NCBI RefSeq assembly: GCF_002105155.1
Contig: NW_019028986.1
Span: 754,501 to 818,500 of the forward strand
Length of the DNA: 64,000 bases
Source of the DNA: Lobosporangium transversale
Taxonomy: Eukaryota > Mortierellomycota > Mortierellomycetes > Mortierellales > Mortierellaceae
Reading direction: 5' to 3'
A program made the position numbers and the translations under genes. Below, one piece after another: positions 34,301 through 47,889 of this stretch (positions are counted from its first letter, which is position 1; every line of letters begins with the position of its first letter). Under the pieces are notes generated by a model. It was not told the DNA's origin. It saw nothing but the letters and a program-made list of their open reading frames with translations, and made no database searches.

Positions 34301-36402
34301 TTATTTTTTTATATTTTATATAGCTATGTGTGTACATGTGTCGCCCATTCGTTAAAAGAGCACAGCTAGGGCTTTTTTTTTTTTTTTTTTTTTTACCCTA
34401 TTGATCCACTAAAGAAAATTATGCAGACATTGTTCCAAATTTATGGTGCACACTGTGGTGCGGCGCGGAAGGAAAAAAAAAAAAAATATAGAGTGGAGAA
34501 ACGAGTGAGAAAGAGAGCCAAAAAAAGAGAGTAGGTGAGCGAGAAGAGAACCAAAAGAGCTTTGCTATAAAAAAAAAAATAATAAAATAAAATAAAATAA
34601 AATAAAAGACGGCGAGTTCCCAACTATCCGTTAGTCTACACTCTAGTGTTATGTATATATATAATATCTACATTATACCACAATTGTATTCAATGTATCC
34701 TAGTCCTCCAAACCATTCAGGTAGAAAAGGAAAACTCAATTGATTGCAACCCTTATTACTTGGTATGTTTGTACATAGACGGCTCATGCTACAACAGAGA
34801 GTGTCAGTTATGATATATCTCCGCTCCTTATTAGGAACAGTTTTATACATGTACATGTAAAAAGAAGAACTCATGACCTGACACGTTTTTTTTAACTTTT
34901 TTGTTGTGATTGCATTTGTTTGCTAAATCTGGGCCCCTCCCGATAATTGAAGTTTGTTTAGATCCCTTTTTTTTTATATAATACCCCCGCTTTGTCATTT
35001 TGCGCAGGAAATAATAATAAAAAAAAGGGAGTATGAGGAGAGAAGAGTGATAAATAAAGTAGAGCAGGAGAGGAAAAAAAAAAAAGGGGAGTAAAGGGGG
35101 AGAGGAGGTAAAGGACTATTGCAAATAAAGGATACACAGCTCTTGTCAATAAAAAAAAAAAAAAAAAAAAATTAGGCCTACAAAGCAATGGCGGGAGAAC
35201 TTCGCTTCAATCCAAAAATTAATCAATGTCGAAAAGCGCGCAAACATACATACATAAAAAAAAAAAAATAAAAAAAAAGGCGCGACAAATGTTGGGGTCA
35301 TTAATGCGAGCATTCAGGAAAAAAAAAAAAAAAAAAAAAAAAAAAGAATGGGTGCATGCAGAAATTCAGAGGCAGGGGACATTATGCATGTATCCATAAT
35401 ACCCATAATTTCAAATGGAGTGGTTAGTAGTCAAGGATCTTGGAGAATGGTCCAGATCCCAAGGGGAATGAATGCCACAATCCTAGTCTAATTCATGCAG
35501 TCATTTTCATCCGTCCAATGGTCTTTCATTATTATTGTATATTATTGTTAATGCTATTGTTATTGTCAATGTTGTTAATTATTGCTATTGGTATCCAAAC
35601 GCCACTTTGTTTTCTATGTCTCAAGTGCAATTTGTTACAGTTGAGAGTACGATAGTAAGGGAACCACATCATTATGAATAACAATTGCCGCCAGTAAATT
35701 TTCCGGAGCTAATTACACAGCAGCTTATATATATATATATACTATATCTTGTTTTATTTTATTTTTTAGGGCTAATGCAAGTGTTGGAAAACGATACCTC
35801 TACACCTATTCTACTTTACTCGTTTGATTCTTTATTTTTTTTTTATTTTTTTTTTTTTTACAATACGATCCAGCAAAAAAACAAAAAAAATAAAATAAAA
35901 TAAAGCAGTGTAGCAACTGAGCAATAAACCTTATAAAATGCAAAGAGCGCGCGGTTTAGGAAAGTCTCCTTCCTCGCAAATGCACTACATTAACAGGCTG
36001 GTGACACACAATAGTCCATTGATACGCGGATACATTTGTATAATTGAAGATATTAGCCAATTCTCGATATACACTTTTGCTTCTCTCAAGCACAAGTACT
36101 AAAATATAATATAAATACTTTTTTTCTTTTCTTTTCTTTTCTTTTCTTTTTTTTCTTTTTTTACTTTATTATTTGCCTTCATGAACGTATTAATTGCTCG
36201 ATTGTTTAAGCTCACTCGGCGCGACATTATAGTCGAAAAGAGCAAGGAGCGAAAAGAAGGGAAAAAAGGGAGGGTGGAAGGGATCAGAAGAACCAATCAA
36301 GGGTAAAGTACTAAGGCTTCGCCCGGGGGGTCGGACATTTCAGTGATAGTATTGGAACACTCATGTTTATTGGCGTGTTTGTTTCGCCTAATAACACAGC
36401 TC

Positions 36403-36435
<33 letters not shown>

Positions 36436-36709
36436 GCTCACTTTCAAAAAAAATAAAACAGCAAACGTTCTAGGCGTCGGGTTTTTTTTTCGCGGTGCGC
36501 CCATCATCAATTCGTAATTCTCGCTCTGATCTCTTTTTTGAACAAGGCGGCGTAAGAAAACGAAACTCAGCTTCGTCTCTCTCTCTCCCATTTGTCGGTT
36601 GGTACGATCTCCCCCTTTTTTTTTCGTCCGTTCACCTTCCACGCGAGAATTTATTTTGTTTCGTCTTGTCGGAGTAAAAAAAAAAAAAAAAAAAAGGAAA
36701 GAGATCATT

Positions 36710-36779
36710 ACTCAAAAGACGTTGAATAGAGATGGATTGGTCATACTCAAAAGACGTCAGATAAAGATGGATCTGTCAT
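36710..36779. repeat. Two 35-bp tandem repeats
   Basis: Two adjacent 35-bp units that both begin ACTCAAAAGACGT and end GTCAT, diverged at a few positions. Confidence 0.85.
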
Positions 36780-37066
36780 CTATACGTGGCATATATGTCA
36801 AAAAGGATACCTTTTTATTTATTTTATCTTTTTTTTTTATTTTTTTTTTATTTTAATCTTTTGAGTATTGAAAAAGAAAAAAAGAAAAAAAAAAGTCCTA
36901 AACACTAGCTCGGTTCAGGGGTCAATATTTGTTGATGACAATGGTTTATAAATTTCCAAACTCCATTGACTATTGAATATATATATCATCTTAAAAGGTA
37001 AAGAGCCAAAAGCGGGGTAAAAAGGCTCTCTAAACGCAGATCGAGCCAGGATCGATAAATGTATTC

Positions 37067-37103
<37 letters not shown>

Positions 37104-37509
37104 ATAGTCCGAAGAGTCGACAAGAGCATATATGGAAACAAGGCGGGTAGGCTAATAGTCAAAGAACAACAACGGCAACAACAACAACAAAAATGTTGGG
37201 TGTAGGTATCATAATAATAGTAATAATAATACTAGTAATGAACCAATGTCGTTCAAATAAACACGATCGGCACGATCTATGAGATGAATGCTTTCAAGCA
37301 AAAGTTATAAAAAGACGCGTCACCGAGTCAATAAGTCATAGATCATTGGGTCATCGAGTTACCGAGTCATATTTTTTTTTTTTTTTTTTTTTTGTGAGCG
37401 CAAAGTTGATGCATTTGGTTGTAGTTTCTCTCTCTTCCTTTCCCTTCTTTTTACTCTTTGAAAATTCTCATTGTTTTTCTTTGTTTCTTTCTATTGTCTG
37501 TGAGCCGTC

Positions 37510-37548
<39 letters not shown>

Positions 37549-39434
37549 TAGTTAACGACTATTATTCCTTTCTCTTCAAAGGAATAAAAAAAAAAAAAAT
37601 TGTGAGCTTCAAAGAGAATAGGGCCAGGAGTCTACTTAGATTTGCCACCATTGCTATACCATGGTGTAATAAAAGGTACAAACATTTATTTATAAATATA
37701 AAAACGATGCGCTACATGGTGCCACAAGAATGCTCTTTTGTTAAATTGCCAGGATGGAGGAGGGAAGGGGCTCATTGATTGTGTGGGTTATTGGGGTAGG
37801 AAGGAGGAGGGAAGGGAAGAGTAAGAGGGAACAAAATCGAGCCTATTTTCCTCGAATAGGCAAGCCTTACGTCCCGATCGTTCAATGCGCCTTTGGTTAA
37901 ATATAATGCTTATGGAGTATATATAAATATTTATATATCTGAGATATATATATGTATAACACTATAAATCTAATTAGAGTTTCACGATTCAAAATGGATT
38001 GAAGTATATGTACTCTTTGCTCGGTATGCCTGCTTACATGGCTTACATGTACGACGATGTTATGCTTCGGCTATGCTTTGCAATGTGTATGAATAGAGTA
38101 GTAAACATTTATAAATACTATATTTATTATATATATATTATATTTACAATACATGTAATGCAAATACAGATTAACAAATATCCAGCGTGTGTATACGTAC
38201 GTGTACTGTATAGGTTTATAATTATGTATTATATACCTCAGTGCATACATCCAAGAGCATATGCAGGAATATCAAACGAGTCGGGCACGATTAGTGCCGA
38301 TTCGTGTGTAGTGCATATAGATTTATAGAAACTAGCATAATTACACAACCACCAAAGCTGTTGCACCATTTTTCTTTTCTTTGTTGAAGAAAAGTAAACA
38401 ACTCGATAGATGTAAAAAAAAAACAAAAGAGAACAAAAATATATAATAAAAAAAAAATGCCTAGGTTATTTTACGTTGATTAAAGAGTAAACTGCCGAAA
38501 TATGGATGAGCACATATGGTCCAGAACAGGGAAAGATCGCCCTAAGAAGTTTAAAACATTAAAACCAAATGCACAAGAAAAAGTTTCTTGTTATGATATA
38601 TTATACACTTTCTACTTGGAAAAAAAGAAACTTTCCAAAGACACAATGATGACCATAAACGGCTTGGAACACACGACTAAATCTTACATACGAGCATCTT
38701 TAGCATGCAAAGCATGCAGACATGCGAGCAAAAAAAAAAAAAAAAAAAAACACACACGGGAGCATGATTGTTTAGTTGAAGGCCAATGCCGTAACAAATC
38801 GTCGCCAGAACTTTATTTTTTCTCGATCCTTGAGTGCTGATAGGATGAAGCATGGTTCCATGAGATACCCACGAATGCCGCACGAGCCTTGAGGAGTGGA
38901 CAGGAATGCTTGTTGCATTAACCTGTAGGGTAATCATGAGCATCAATTTCAGCCATTCATTCAAATGCGTGTGAGCCTATATCTCTTTTCTCCTTTTTTT
39001 TTTTACTTTCTGGTACTTCCCCACTTTCTTTATAGAAAAAAAAAATAATAATAATAATAAATAAATAAACTCCACAGATGGTCTTTTTTTCTTTTTATTT
39101 AATTAGCTTGGTGAGAACCTGTGCTTTGAAAAACGCGGAAGAAAAAATTTAAGGCATTTCTACACTTCCACGCATGCTCGCATGCATATTAAACAATAAC
39201 AGAAAAGAAACATTTATTGATATAATAAATAACAAATAAATAAAATGACAATAACTGGAAGGAGTTTTTTTTTTTTTTTTTCTTTTTTCTTTTTCCTTTT
39301 TCCTTTTTCCTTTCCTTTATTTGTTTACAACTTGGGGAATCCTTAGGTTGCGAAAGGTGCATAGTTTAATATGACACAAAGCAAGGCATGACCAGCAAAG
39401 GATGAACAACAAATAAAAAAGCATTGCCATGCAG

Positions 39435-39615
39435 CTAATAGGATGTCAAGGATTCGGAGGCGAAGAGCTGAAAAGATACTGATGAGAACTCTCGTAACCC
39501 TACCAATTGACCCATGATGTTGTGATCGCCGATTTGATTGGGTTTCCGATCGTCCTTATCTTTTTGAGCATCTTCATCATCACTGACGTCGGCTTGCTCT
39601 CCTCGGAACTTCGAT
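39435..39615 (-). other. Possible terminal exon, acidic protein end
   Basis: After an AG acceptor-like site at 39616-39617, the minus strand is open for 59 codons to a TAG. It reads as a charged, non-repetitive peptide with DVSDDEDAQKDKDD and a more hydrophobic end. No upstream exon could be matched in the homopolymer-rich DNA to the right. It could be the last exon of an unrecognised minus-strand gene. Confidence 0.3.
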
Positions 39616-41700
39616 CTTTAAACTATGAAACTATGAGAACCTTGTGCCCTGAACTTTGGACCTTTTTTTTTTTTGTGAGGATGTTGACCCGTCATTGTAT
39701 ATAATCAAGTACACATATATATAAACATATGTAATGTAATATAACTGATTATGGTTATATGTACTACAGCTGCACCTTGGAGTGAACTAGTCTAAGAGTG
39801 AGAGGCTAGACCATTAACAATATATAATATAGCATGGACAAGGGGAGGGCGTAAACACATCTGTGGTTTAGTTCTTCCATTTTATCAAGGCTTGTGCAAT
39901 CAAAACATTCTCTTTGGATTTTCCGGCATTACTACAAGAAAACTTGCAGTTGGATCAATTGATAGAGTTTTTCTTTTCTTTTTTCTTTTTTTTTTTTTTT
40001 TTTTGTAAAAACTCGGCAACAGAGAAAAAGGTAAAAAAAAAGCAGGGGCATAATATCACTAGACTGAAAAAAAAAAAAAAAAAAGAAAGGTTAAAGAACC
40101 ATGCGTCTATTGTTTCCATTTCCCTTTCTTTTCACTCTCTCATTTATTGATTCATTTTGGTTCTTGGTATGCTTCAAAAAAAAAATTTATCACCACTTAA
40201 TACATTAGTACATTGATGCATGTAAAAAGAAATGATAATTTTTAATTTGCCTCCTTTTTTTATGTATACCCCACGATTAAGAATGGAAGGTCCTCTGTCT
40301 GGTCTTCAGGCAAGTGGTTGAAGTGTGGTTTGTTGCAGCTTGATCAAAAGGTGAAATGTCTTTTTTGTCGCGAAATTAATTTGATTTAATAAGAAAGCAG
40401 TGCCACATACCCGGAGTTGGGGATCAATGTTGGTTGTGTGTGATGTGTTCGTGTTCGGAGTACACTGAGGGCGAAGTATATTTTTTTGTACGACACTGCA
40501 CGGCAGTTTTTCTTTATTTGCCCATTCAATTATAAGAATTTAAAAAAAAACTTACAAACTGAACAAATTGACACAGACCTTTTAGGAGTTAATGTGCAAT
40601 TACATTCATAACACTTGGTATACATATACACATCTATACGTACTTTGCATAGTACATTTGTACTACCATGACAACAATTTGTAAGCCAGTTGAATGTTTT
40701 CATTTTCAAAGTGAGGAGAGAGAAAAAAGGAAGAGAGGAGTTATTAAGGGTTTGAGGACATGTGGACTGGGCACAAAACAGCATCCATTCACACACACAC
40801 GTACACACTACATACATATACATTTACATTCATACATCCACACATTCGCACGTCCACACATCCACACAAATACGATACAACATGACATGACATGGTGCAT
40901 ACGATACGACTTGACATTTGTAATGTCATGTCTTATCTTATGATCGTTCCAGCACAGCAAAAAAAAAAAAGATATAAAGTGCAATGCCCAATCGTAATTT
41001 ACGTCATGGCGTCGATCTCCTTTCCCTTCATTTCATTCCTTAGACCCTTGCTTAAACACTTGGAAATGTATAAAAAATTTCATTTGCCGATAAAAAGGCC
41101 GGAGAATTTTATTTTTCTTTCTATAATTGAATACACACCTCTATTTTTAATTGAAAGCTCTTTTTTTTTTTCCTGAACGCCATGATGAATAGGCGAATAG
41201 GCATTTACGCTTATCAATCATGAATGGAAAACCGCGCATTGACCGTGTATATGATCTAGTTCCGCAAGATCATATTGTAGAGCATGAACAAAAGCCGTTC
41301 GAGAAGCAATTGCGGACCTGGATTCATACCAATTTTTTTATTATTTTTCTTTTTATATAAACATGCATTAGCTCTACGAACTATACAGCGCGACTTCTAT
41401 TATACTGATCCGTCCATGCTTGATAATTCTATATAGCCTTTTCAGTAAAGGTCTTTAATAAAGATTTATTTGTATACATGTGTGAGACCAAAAGTGGAAA
41501 GGATACATTACATTTATATTTTTTTTTGTTTTCCTTTTTTAGCGTTAAGATGAAAGGTGAGAGGGAGGGCTTGTTCTCCTCTTAAGGGAACGGCACAAGA
41601 TATTTATTTCAAACGTGTTTCGGAATGCCAGAAACATGTCCATTAATTAATTCTCTCATTCTCTCATTCTTATTCATTCATCATCCAAGTCCTTCTCACC

Positions 41701-43092
41701 ATGGAAAGCGAATTCGATACATCTCAGGAGCAGCAGCAACAGCAGAAGCCACCCTTCTATGTCCAGTATAATCAGATAGGCCCTCCACTACGTGCAATGG
41801 AGTGTGCTACAGAAGCTCGATTTATCGAATCACTCTTCCTTATCGCAGATGACGCGCGCGATACCTATCAGACGCACATAGTCCGTGGTATTCCCAACTT
41901 TCCGAGCTTCTATTCGTTGATTCGTTTTGTGAATCTTAAAATAGACCTATATAACGAGAGTAATACCCAGAGCAGCAACAGGAACAGCGATAACAGCAGC
42001 AATAGTGGTAGCATTAGTACATGTGCCTTGCCTACTACTCTTACTAAAGACAACAAGGTTATGAACCAGTATGGACGGTCTCGTTCACCTTGGATACAGC
42101 TCATCAATCAACCCTACAGAATCCTTACCACGATCACAGCGATTGGCAAGACCAGTTTAAGATCACAACATCAGTTCATTACAGTTCCTCAGAGTCAGGT
42201 GAAGCGAGACTTCAATGATCGAGAACAGGATAAAATGTATGAACGTTTGGAACCAGGGGATGAACCTCCACGGCAATTTGCAAGTGTAGATGGTGGACAA
42301 GTCTTTGTTAAATTTGAAACGAATGAACAGGGACAAGGTTTTTTCCGGCCTGATCCTTGTCCGTTTAAACCATATCCGGTCATAGGCCCCAAGCTTGCTC
42401 AAATGATTTTGGAAAAGGGGCCCGAAGAAGTAAAAGAACGACCCAAGAATGCATTTAAAATCAAACTTCGTTTGCGTGAGTCGGATGAGGATGAGGTATT
42501 ATTGAACACATTAAATAGTAATGTAGTATTCCTTGCTTTTGTCTTTTTTTTTTTTTTTTTTTTTTCTCTCTTCATCTTCTGATTTTTTTTTTCTTTTTCT
42601 ATTTTTCCTTTGTTGAATACGTAGCTCGGTCATGTCACAAACTCGCGTTACGCTGGATTGCTATATGATGTTTTGTTTTATGGTATTCAACAAGGATATT
42701 ACGCTAACGGCTCTGGACCCTTCACCACACCTGAGCCACTTGTTAAAGATGCAACAACAACAACAACAACAACAATGCTCACTACTACTACTACTACTAA
42801 CACAGAATCAAGATCAGGATTAAGAACAGAATCAACAAATATTGCTGTTCCAGCTGGTGCTAGATTCTACAAGGATGCGAACGTTCATGAGGTATTTGTC
42901 GGCTATCAGCATGAACTCAAAGTCAGAGATGGAGTGTATGCCTGGAGTTGGGTCGAGCGGGAAAAGATCCATAATGGTTTAGACGTCATCCAGATACAAG
43001 TTTGTTCCAGTAACGATGGGAGTGAAAAAATTATCTCGCTATGGAGAGCCATTATTGGAGAGACCTCCCGCCCTTCCAAAGCATCTCTTTAG
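41701..43092 (+). CDS. Thioesterase-like protein with two hot-dog regions
   Basis: Two exons, 41701-42495 and 42625-43092, with a 129-bp GT-AG phase-0 intron containing a T22 tract, giving 420 residues. The second exon opens with LGHVTNSRYAGLLYDVLFYG, the hot-dog helix pattern of 4HBT/acyl thioesterases (G-H-V-x-N-S-R-Y). The C-terminal YQHELKVRDGVYAWSWVERE strand pattern fits the rest of a hot-dog fold. The first exon contains a diverged N-terminal half (LRAMECATEARFIESLF and onward) interrupted by an Asn/Ser-rich insertion, consistent with a tandem hot-dog arrangement. The inferred role is hydrolysis of an acyl-CoA or other acyl thioester; the substrate is unknown. No clear mitochondrial or peroxisomal targeting signal is seen (the C-terminus is ASL). 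The gene converges on the CoA-synthesis gene, 337 bp between stops. Confidence 0.8.
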
Positions 43093-43429
43093 AAAAAGCT
43101 TAAAAAATAATAATAAAAGTGGATTCTGAAGTACAAAAGCTATTTTATTAAGGGAGCATTATACTCGTGTCATTTTAAAAAGATGCATTTGCGATTGCTT
43201 CCTGTGAATAGCAAGCCATTGGTATAGTGATACAAAGAAAAAAGGGGGAAAAGAACAGCTATAACAACTACTGACTCTTGAAAGTAACAAGAGGATGTTG
43301 TTTAGGATTTTTTTTTTTTTTTTTTTCAAGTATTAAATCCATCCATTTTAGGGAAAGACAAAGGGTTATAGACAAAGGTTATAGACAAAGGGTTATGTAT
43401 TTGCGTATATGTGTGTCTGTGCACGCTCT
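43093..43429. other. Convergent intergenic spacer with short tandem repeat
   Basis: 337 bp between two convergent stops. It holds a T run (about 43309-43326) and a three-unit repeat of about 16 bp containing AGACAAAGG(G)TTAT at about 43355-43397. No gene. Confidence 0.7.
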
Positions 43430-45209
43430 TTAATGAGCGGCAGTCGTGGTCCTGTTCCGGATTCCGCATTCTCCACGAAGGCCACAAGCCTCGATCCATT
43501 CACTATGTCTTTTAATTAACTCTGGAACAATTCTGCTCTCAATCTCAATATGTTGAACCTCATCCTCTTCAGGTGTCAGTCGAATCTCTGTCTCGTCTTC
43601 ATTTGTAATCAACTTGACTACTCTCTTTCGCGTCGTCAAGATGTTACCAATCACGATCTGGTGTCCATAACGTCGCAAGGCCTGACGAGATTTGGATGGC
43701 AACAATGCTTCATCGGTCTCTAGTTTGAATGAGACGATGAACGCCTTGGGTGTCCAATCATTCACTAAAGGCTTCAAGATCTTGGGTACTTGATCCATGG
43801 ATAAGTTCAAGAGTCCATCGCCGGATTGAATCTTATGTTCAGACATCTTGTCTGCAGGGATAAAGAAATCAGACACAGCTGCTGCAAGGTAGTACATGGC
43901 ATTAACGTCCATCTTGGAAATGATCTGTGCTGCGGTGCGAAGAAGGAAAAGATAGTCGTTCACAGTAACAAAGTCCAAAGTCAACAATGTTCCTGCACGT
44001 TGAGTCTAATTTGGTTGTATCAGATTTTGTAATGCGAAATATGGGGTGAGTGAAATAGTTTCTCAGAATAATTGGATTGGACTGTCTTTCTTTAGCGTGT
44101 ATATTTGATAAAAAAGAACATGGGAACTCAAAGTCATTATTATTTCATACCTCGCGATATTTTTGAAGGACGGATCTCATTTGGTCGACATAGGCAGGCA
44201 TGACTAAAAAAAAAGTTATGGATATGTAGTTGAGTCCGGCTGTGTGTCATCTATTCTCCGTATTCTCCTATATGACGGATAAACCTTAAAAGAAATTGTT
44301 CCGAGGACCCTGGGAAAAAAAAAAATCTCTTTATTTTTGCCTTAAGCTTACCATGAATGCCTTTATCATCCGCTTCCATAAACTCCAAGAAGCAGTTTTT
44401 AGAATGGCTATAGTGACGCGAGTAAGGCTGAAGACTGAATTGGCGATGCATAAAGATCACGGCATATCCTTCTTCCAAAAAGTATTCTGCTGATGTGGCG
44501 CCACGAGTTCCAGCACTGAAGTTGTCAATGAATCGAACTGTTTGAGTCTCCAAAGGCACAGTCGTTCCTCCGCTCTATTTGTTTTGATGAAAGAATTGTT
44601 AGAATACATCACGTCTAAAAAAAATGTTGGTCACAGGTGAGGGAGGCCACCAAAAAAGGAGACAAGGCCGAAAAATGGACAGAAATTGTCAAACAATCAA
44701 AGCGATAAAAAGATTAAAAGAGCATCTGTGTTGCGGTCGGTCTGTTCGCCTGTTTGTACGATCACGATGTGGGATGATCTTTATACACTTCTGATCGCGC
44801 GCTCCAAAAACATTGTAAAAAAAAAAAAAAAAAAGTCTTACGATCTGATCTACGCTACTGTTCAATGTCATCTCCGATATCCTTTTTTTTTATGTTATGA
44901 TAGTGCTGAATACAACTTCACAATTTACATCTGTGAACTTACAGTAACAAGAACAACTCTACGACCTTCATGCATATGTCTGTCAACGAAGGTGTGGATC
45001 TTCTCTGCATTCTCAGCCAAGAACTTTGGTGGAGCGTGGGTTGCAAAATAGAAATCAGCGGAGACAGGGCCTGGACTAGAGGTTGAGGCAGGAGTTGAAG
45101 CGCCTGAAAGTGAAGCGGTTGTACGGTTGAGAGCATCTCCGTTGAGATGTTGTCCATTGATGGTAATGGGTTTCTTAGGGATTGGCTGGTTTAGTTCGTG
45201 GGAAGCCAT
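43430..45209 (-). CDS. CAB2: Phosphopantothenate-cysteine ligase
   Basis: Four exons on the minus strand: 45209-44943, 44574-44352, 44203-44151 and 44005-43430. Introns of 368, 148 and 145 bp are GT-AG and phase-consistent, giving 372 residues. The enzyme joins 4'-phosphopantothenate to cysteine with nucleotide triphosphate, the second step of coenzyme A synthesis, in the cytosol. Recognised by the eukaryotic PPCS pattern: [20 protein letters not shown], then [39 protein letters not shown], and [16 protein letters not shown]. Exon 1 adds a poorly conserved N-terminal extension, then the [16 protein letters not shown] helix usual before the SGGT loop. The 53-bp third exon is short but maintains frame and family sequence. 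It diverges from the PEX22-like gene. Confidence 0.96.
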
Positions 45210-45236
45210 CGCTGGTTACAAATGAATAGTGGGAGG

Positions 45237-45268
<32 letters not shown>

Positions 45269-46287
45269 TTATATGAGCTAGCAAGTTGTATGCTATGAAA
45301 TGGAAGAGTGAAGAGAGAGGAGTGTAGATAATGGAGTAAAAAGTAAAGGCTTGAAATGAAAAGAAATGAAGTGAAGTGATGGACATTGTTCAATTTCAGC
45401 TTTTTAAACAATGATACCAGTGACTGTCACCAAAGGACCTTGCTTTTTTCATTTCACCTCTATTGGAATTATCTCGAAGTTAGCAAGCAATCCTCGATAG
45501 TCAATTAGAGGAATGCAACAACGTGAATAGCATAGGCACAGCAAATAGACAGAGTAGACTTGGAGGAACAATTAAACTTCTTTACAACAAGAGGGCAAGG
45601 ATGACGATCATAATAACGATCCAGGGCTAAAAAAAAAAAAAAAAAACACACACACACATACACACACATACACATACACACACATGTATTACATTGAACA
45701 AGATCTTGTTCGTTGATCCAGAAAGTGTTATTGTGTTTGTCAAAAGATCTTCCCACAACCTCTGGTCTTTATACTCTGATATTGCATTTGTGATTTGTCA
45801 CCAGTAAACACTTTAATGCTTTACTGAGCTTTCTGTGGCTGCAAAGTGCAGAGCAAAACGACGTGGTGGGTTCACCCAGGGAATTTTTTATGCTTCGATT
45901 TCATGTGTCATTCAGCCTTCTGGCTTTGGCCCTTCTATCATTCTCTCTCTCTCTTTTTTTTTTTTTCTTTTACTGCACGGATATCGAATCTATCGCCCGG
46001 TCCTCTCTCTTTTTCTTTTTCATAATCTTGCTCTATCTTTTCATCTTTTCTCACTCCTGCTACTGCATCTATCCCGTGCTCATTGTTCACTTTGCAGGAT
46101 TGCAGACATCTCATTTGCTTTGTTTCTTTTGAATTGTCACGCATTTCTACACACATAAACAATTCTCTCTTCCTATTCTCTCTCTTCTCTTTCATTTCTC
46201 TCTGTGCTCCTTTGTCCCTGTATTTGGCTCTTTATTTCCGATCAGTGTTTTGCCTTCCGTTTTCAATTGTAAATTGATCGCTACACA
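45210..46287. promoter_or_regulatory. Divergent promoter region of CAB2 and the PEX22-like gene
   Basis: 1.08 kb between divergent starts. It contains an A run (about 45237-45265), a CA/CACATA microsatellite (about 45646-45685) and CT-rich DNA before the plus-strand start (about 45930-46200), a common fungal leader feature. No gene. Confidence 0.5.
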
Positions 46288-46968
46288 ATGAGCAAGAATC
46301 CAGTCAGCAGGAACAGGAAACTAGGTGCTCTAGTTGCCTACACCACTTTGGCATGTACATTGGTCTCTGCAGGAGTATATCTATATTGTCAACAGCAAAA
46401 AAATAGCGCTTCTCGTCGTTCATCCACAGATAGCAACAATACTAGTGGTGCGAGGAACGGCTCTAGTCAGGATCGGAACTCTAGAGGTAGTCTGGATAAC
46501 GGAAATCGTAGAAACAATAGCGGGCAACTCGACGATGAGCGATCATCAGAGGTAATTTCATTACTTTATCGATTTTATTTTATTTTATTTCTTTTTTTTT
46601 TTTCTACTCCAGTTAGACATGATGTTCTTGAAGCAAGGGAAAAAGAAAGGGGGTTTTCCTTAGTAAATGGATCTTCTTGAACCATGTGTGAATATATGAT
46701 TAACAACCATTTTGCCTTTTTCTTCATCCAATTACTTTTTGTTGCTTGTTTGTTTGTTGTTCTCGTGCCAATGTGTCATTGCCTACACTACGATTGCCCT
46801 CCTTTTTTTTTTTTGTCTGTTTGTTTAAATCTTGTATCAGGCTCAGTCATCGTCTTTGTCAAGGCTCGGATCAAGGATTGCAAAGACCGTTAAAAGGAAC
46901 CGCAAAGTCATGACTATCTCACTTAAAAATGTAAAGTTGATGCGATCGAAGATATGCTGCTTTGTTTC

Positions 46969-47001
<33 letters not shown>

Positions 47002-47889
47002 GCTCATGTATTTATTTATCGTATATCATTGTTCCTTTATTCTTCTATCTACTCACATGTATACGGTACCTTTGTTTAAAAAAAAAAATAGACTATTGTA
47101 TGGAACCCATCACCCGATCCAACAACACCCAACTACGGTTTTGTGGAGGGCGCGGTCCCATTGCTATTTCATCTAGCTGAGAACTATAATTTGCACTTGA
47201 TTTTACTCTGCCCCTCTTTGACACAGCAACATCAGAATGGGAAGGACCGTGTCCCAACGATTCAGGAACAGGACGAAATGAAACGTCAGCAGCAATTGGT
47301 CCAGGATCGAGATCGGGAGCAGATTTTGACCATGCTTAAGAATGCAGGATTAATTACGCCTCCAGGGAGTCGAGGATCCAAATTGATTGATCCTCGTCAG
47401 GTCTTGATCTGTGAAACAGAAGAAGGAGTTGGTCATGTGGTTCGTCATTTGGAGAGTCAAGTTCATGTGGAGGCACTACAGAGTGTGCTCGAGATGGTCC
47501 AAGGCGTTGTTCCCAAAGTTGTGTTTGTACAAAAGAGACCTGGTCACAGCAGAGCATCCTCGATTGCAAAGAATGGGCAAGAAGGAGTTGAAGCAGGTAA
47601 TGGTCAGGTAAACGACGATATCATGACGAGATCGCATGTGCGTGTACGATCCTCTTCTAGGGGCTCGAATTCAGGATCAGAGGATCATCGTCATAAGAGC
47701 GAATCATCTGTATCGCCATCCTCATCCCAAATAATGGGTGATTCATTTGTGGAAGTCATCAAGCCATCATTATCATCATCATCGCCAACATTGGTATCTA
47801 GATATGTGACTCAAGCAGGCAAGAAGGGCTATGTTGAAGTGACGCATCAACTGACACAAAGTAGTCTTAATCCAGAGTATAGTAGCTAA
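46288..47889 (+). CDS. PEX22: PEX22-like peroxisomal membrane peroxin
   Basis: Three exons: 46288-46551, 46841-46930 and 47092-47889. Introns are 289 and 161 bp (the second with a T31 tract), GT-AG and phase 0, giving 383 residues. Residues about 12-34 (LGALVAYTTLACTLVSAGVY) form one membrane span near the N-terminus, followed by a Ser/Asn-rich linker. From about residue 105 a globular domain starts with KVMTISLKNTIVWNP, with a PSPDPTTPNYGFVEG strand/loop and later RQVLICETEEGVGHVVRHLE. This matches the architecture and motifs I recall for fungal and plant PEX22, which anchors the ubiquitin-conjugating enzyme PEX4 at the peroxisome for recycling of the PEX5 receptor. The last 100 residues are Ser-rich and unique. 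The 90-bp middle exon is confirmed only by frame and splice sites. Confidence 0.78.

Larger units (their letters stand above)
23800..41700. other. 18-kb gene-poor, AT- and homopolymer-rich region
   Basis: No gene could be recognised with confidence between the GATA start and the thioesterase-like start. The first few hundred bases (23800-24300) should be the GATA promoter. The rest is AT-rich with dozens of poly(A)/poly(T) runs (for example T32 at 28843-28874, T37 at 31361-31397, T33 at 37511-37543). It also has trinucleotide (ATT)n at about 28718-28751, AAAAT/TTTTC repeats, and alternating AT blocks near 33760-33830, 37910-37975 and 38110-38160. Weak ORFs are listed separately. Long noncoding transcripts or fast-evolving short genes are possible. 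Confidence 0.6.

Noticed and set aside
38502..38840. 112-codon plus-strand frame
   Set aside because: It has a short plausible start but runs into a poly(A) lysine tract and matches nothing recognisable.
23800..41700. tRNA, snRNA or 5S genes in the gene-poor region
   Set aside because: By eye no intact T-loop GGTTCRA plus acceptor stem pairing or U6-type sequence was found; a covariance-model scan would decide.
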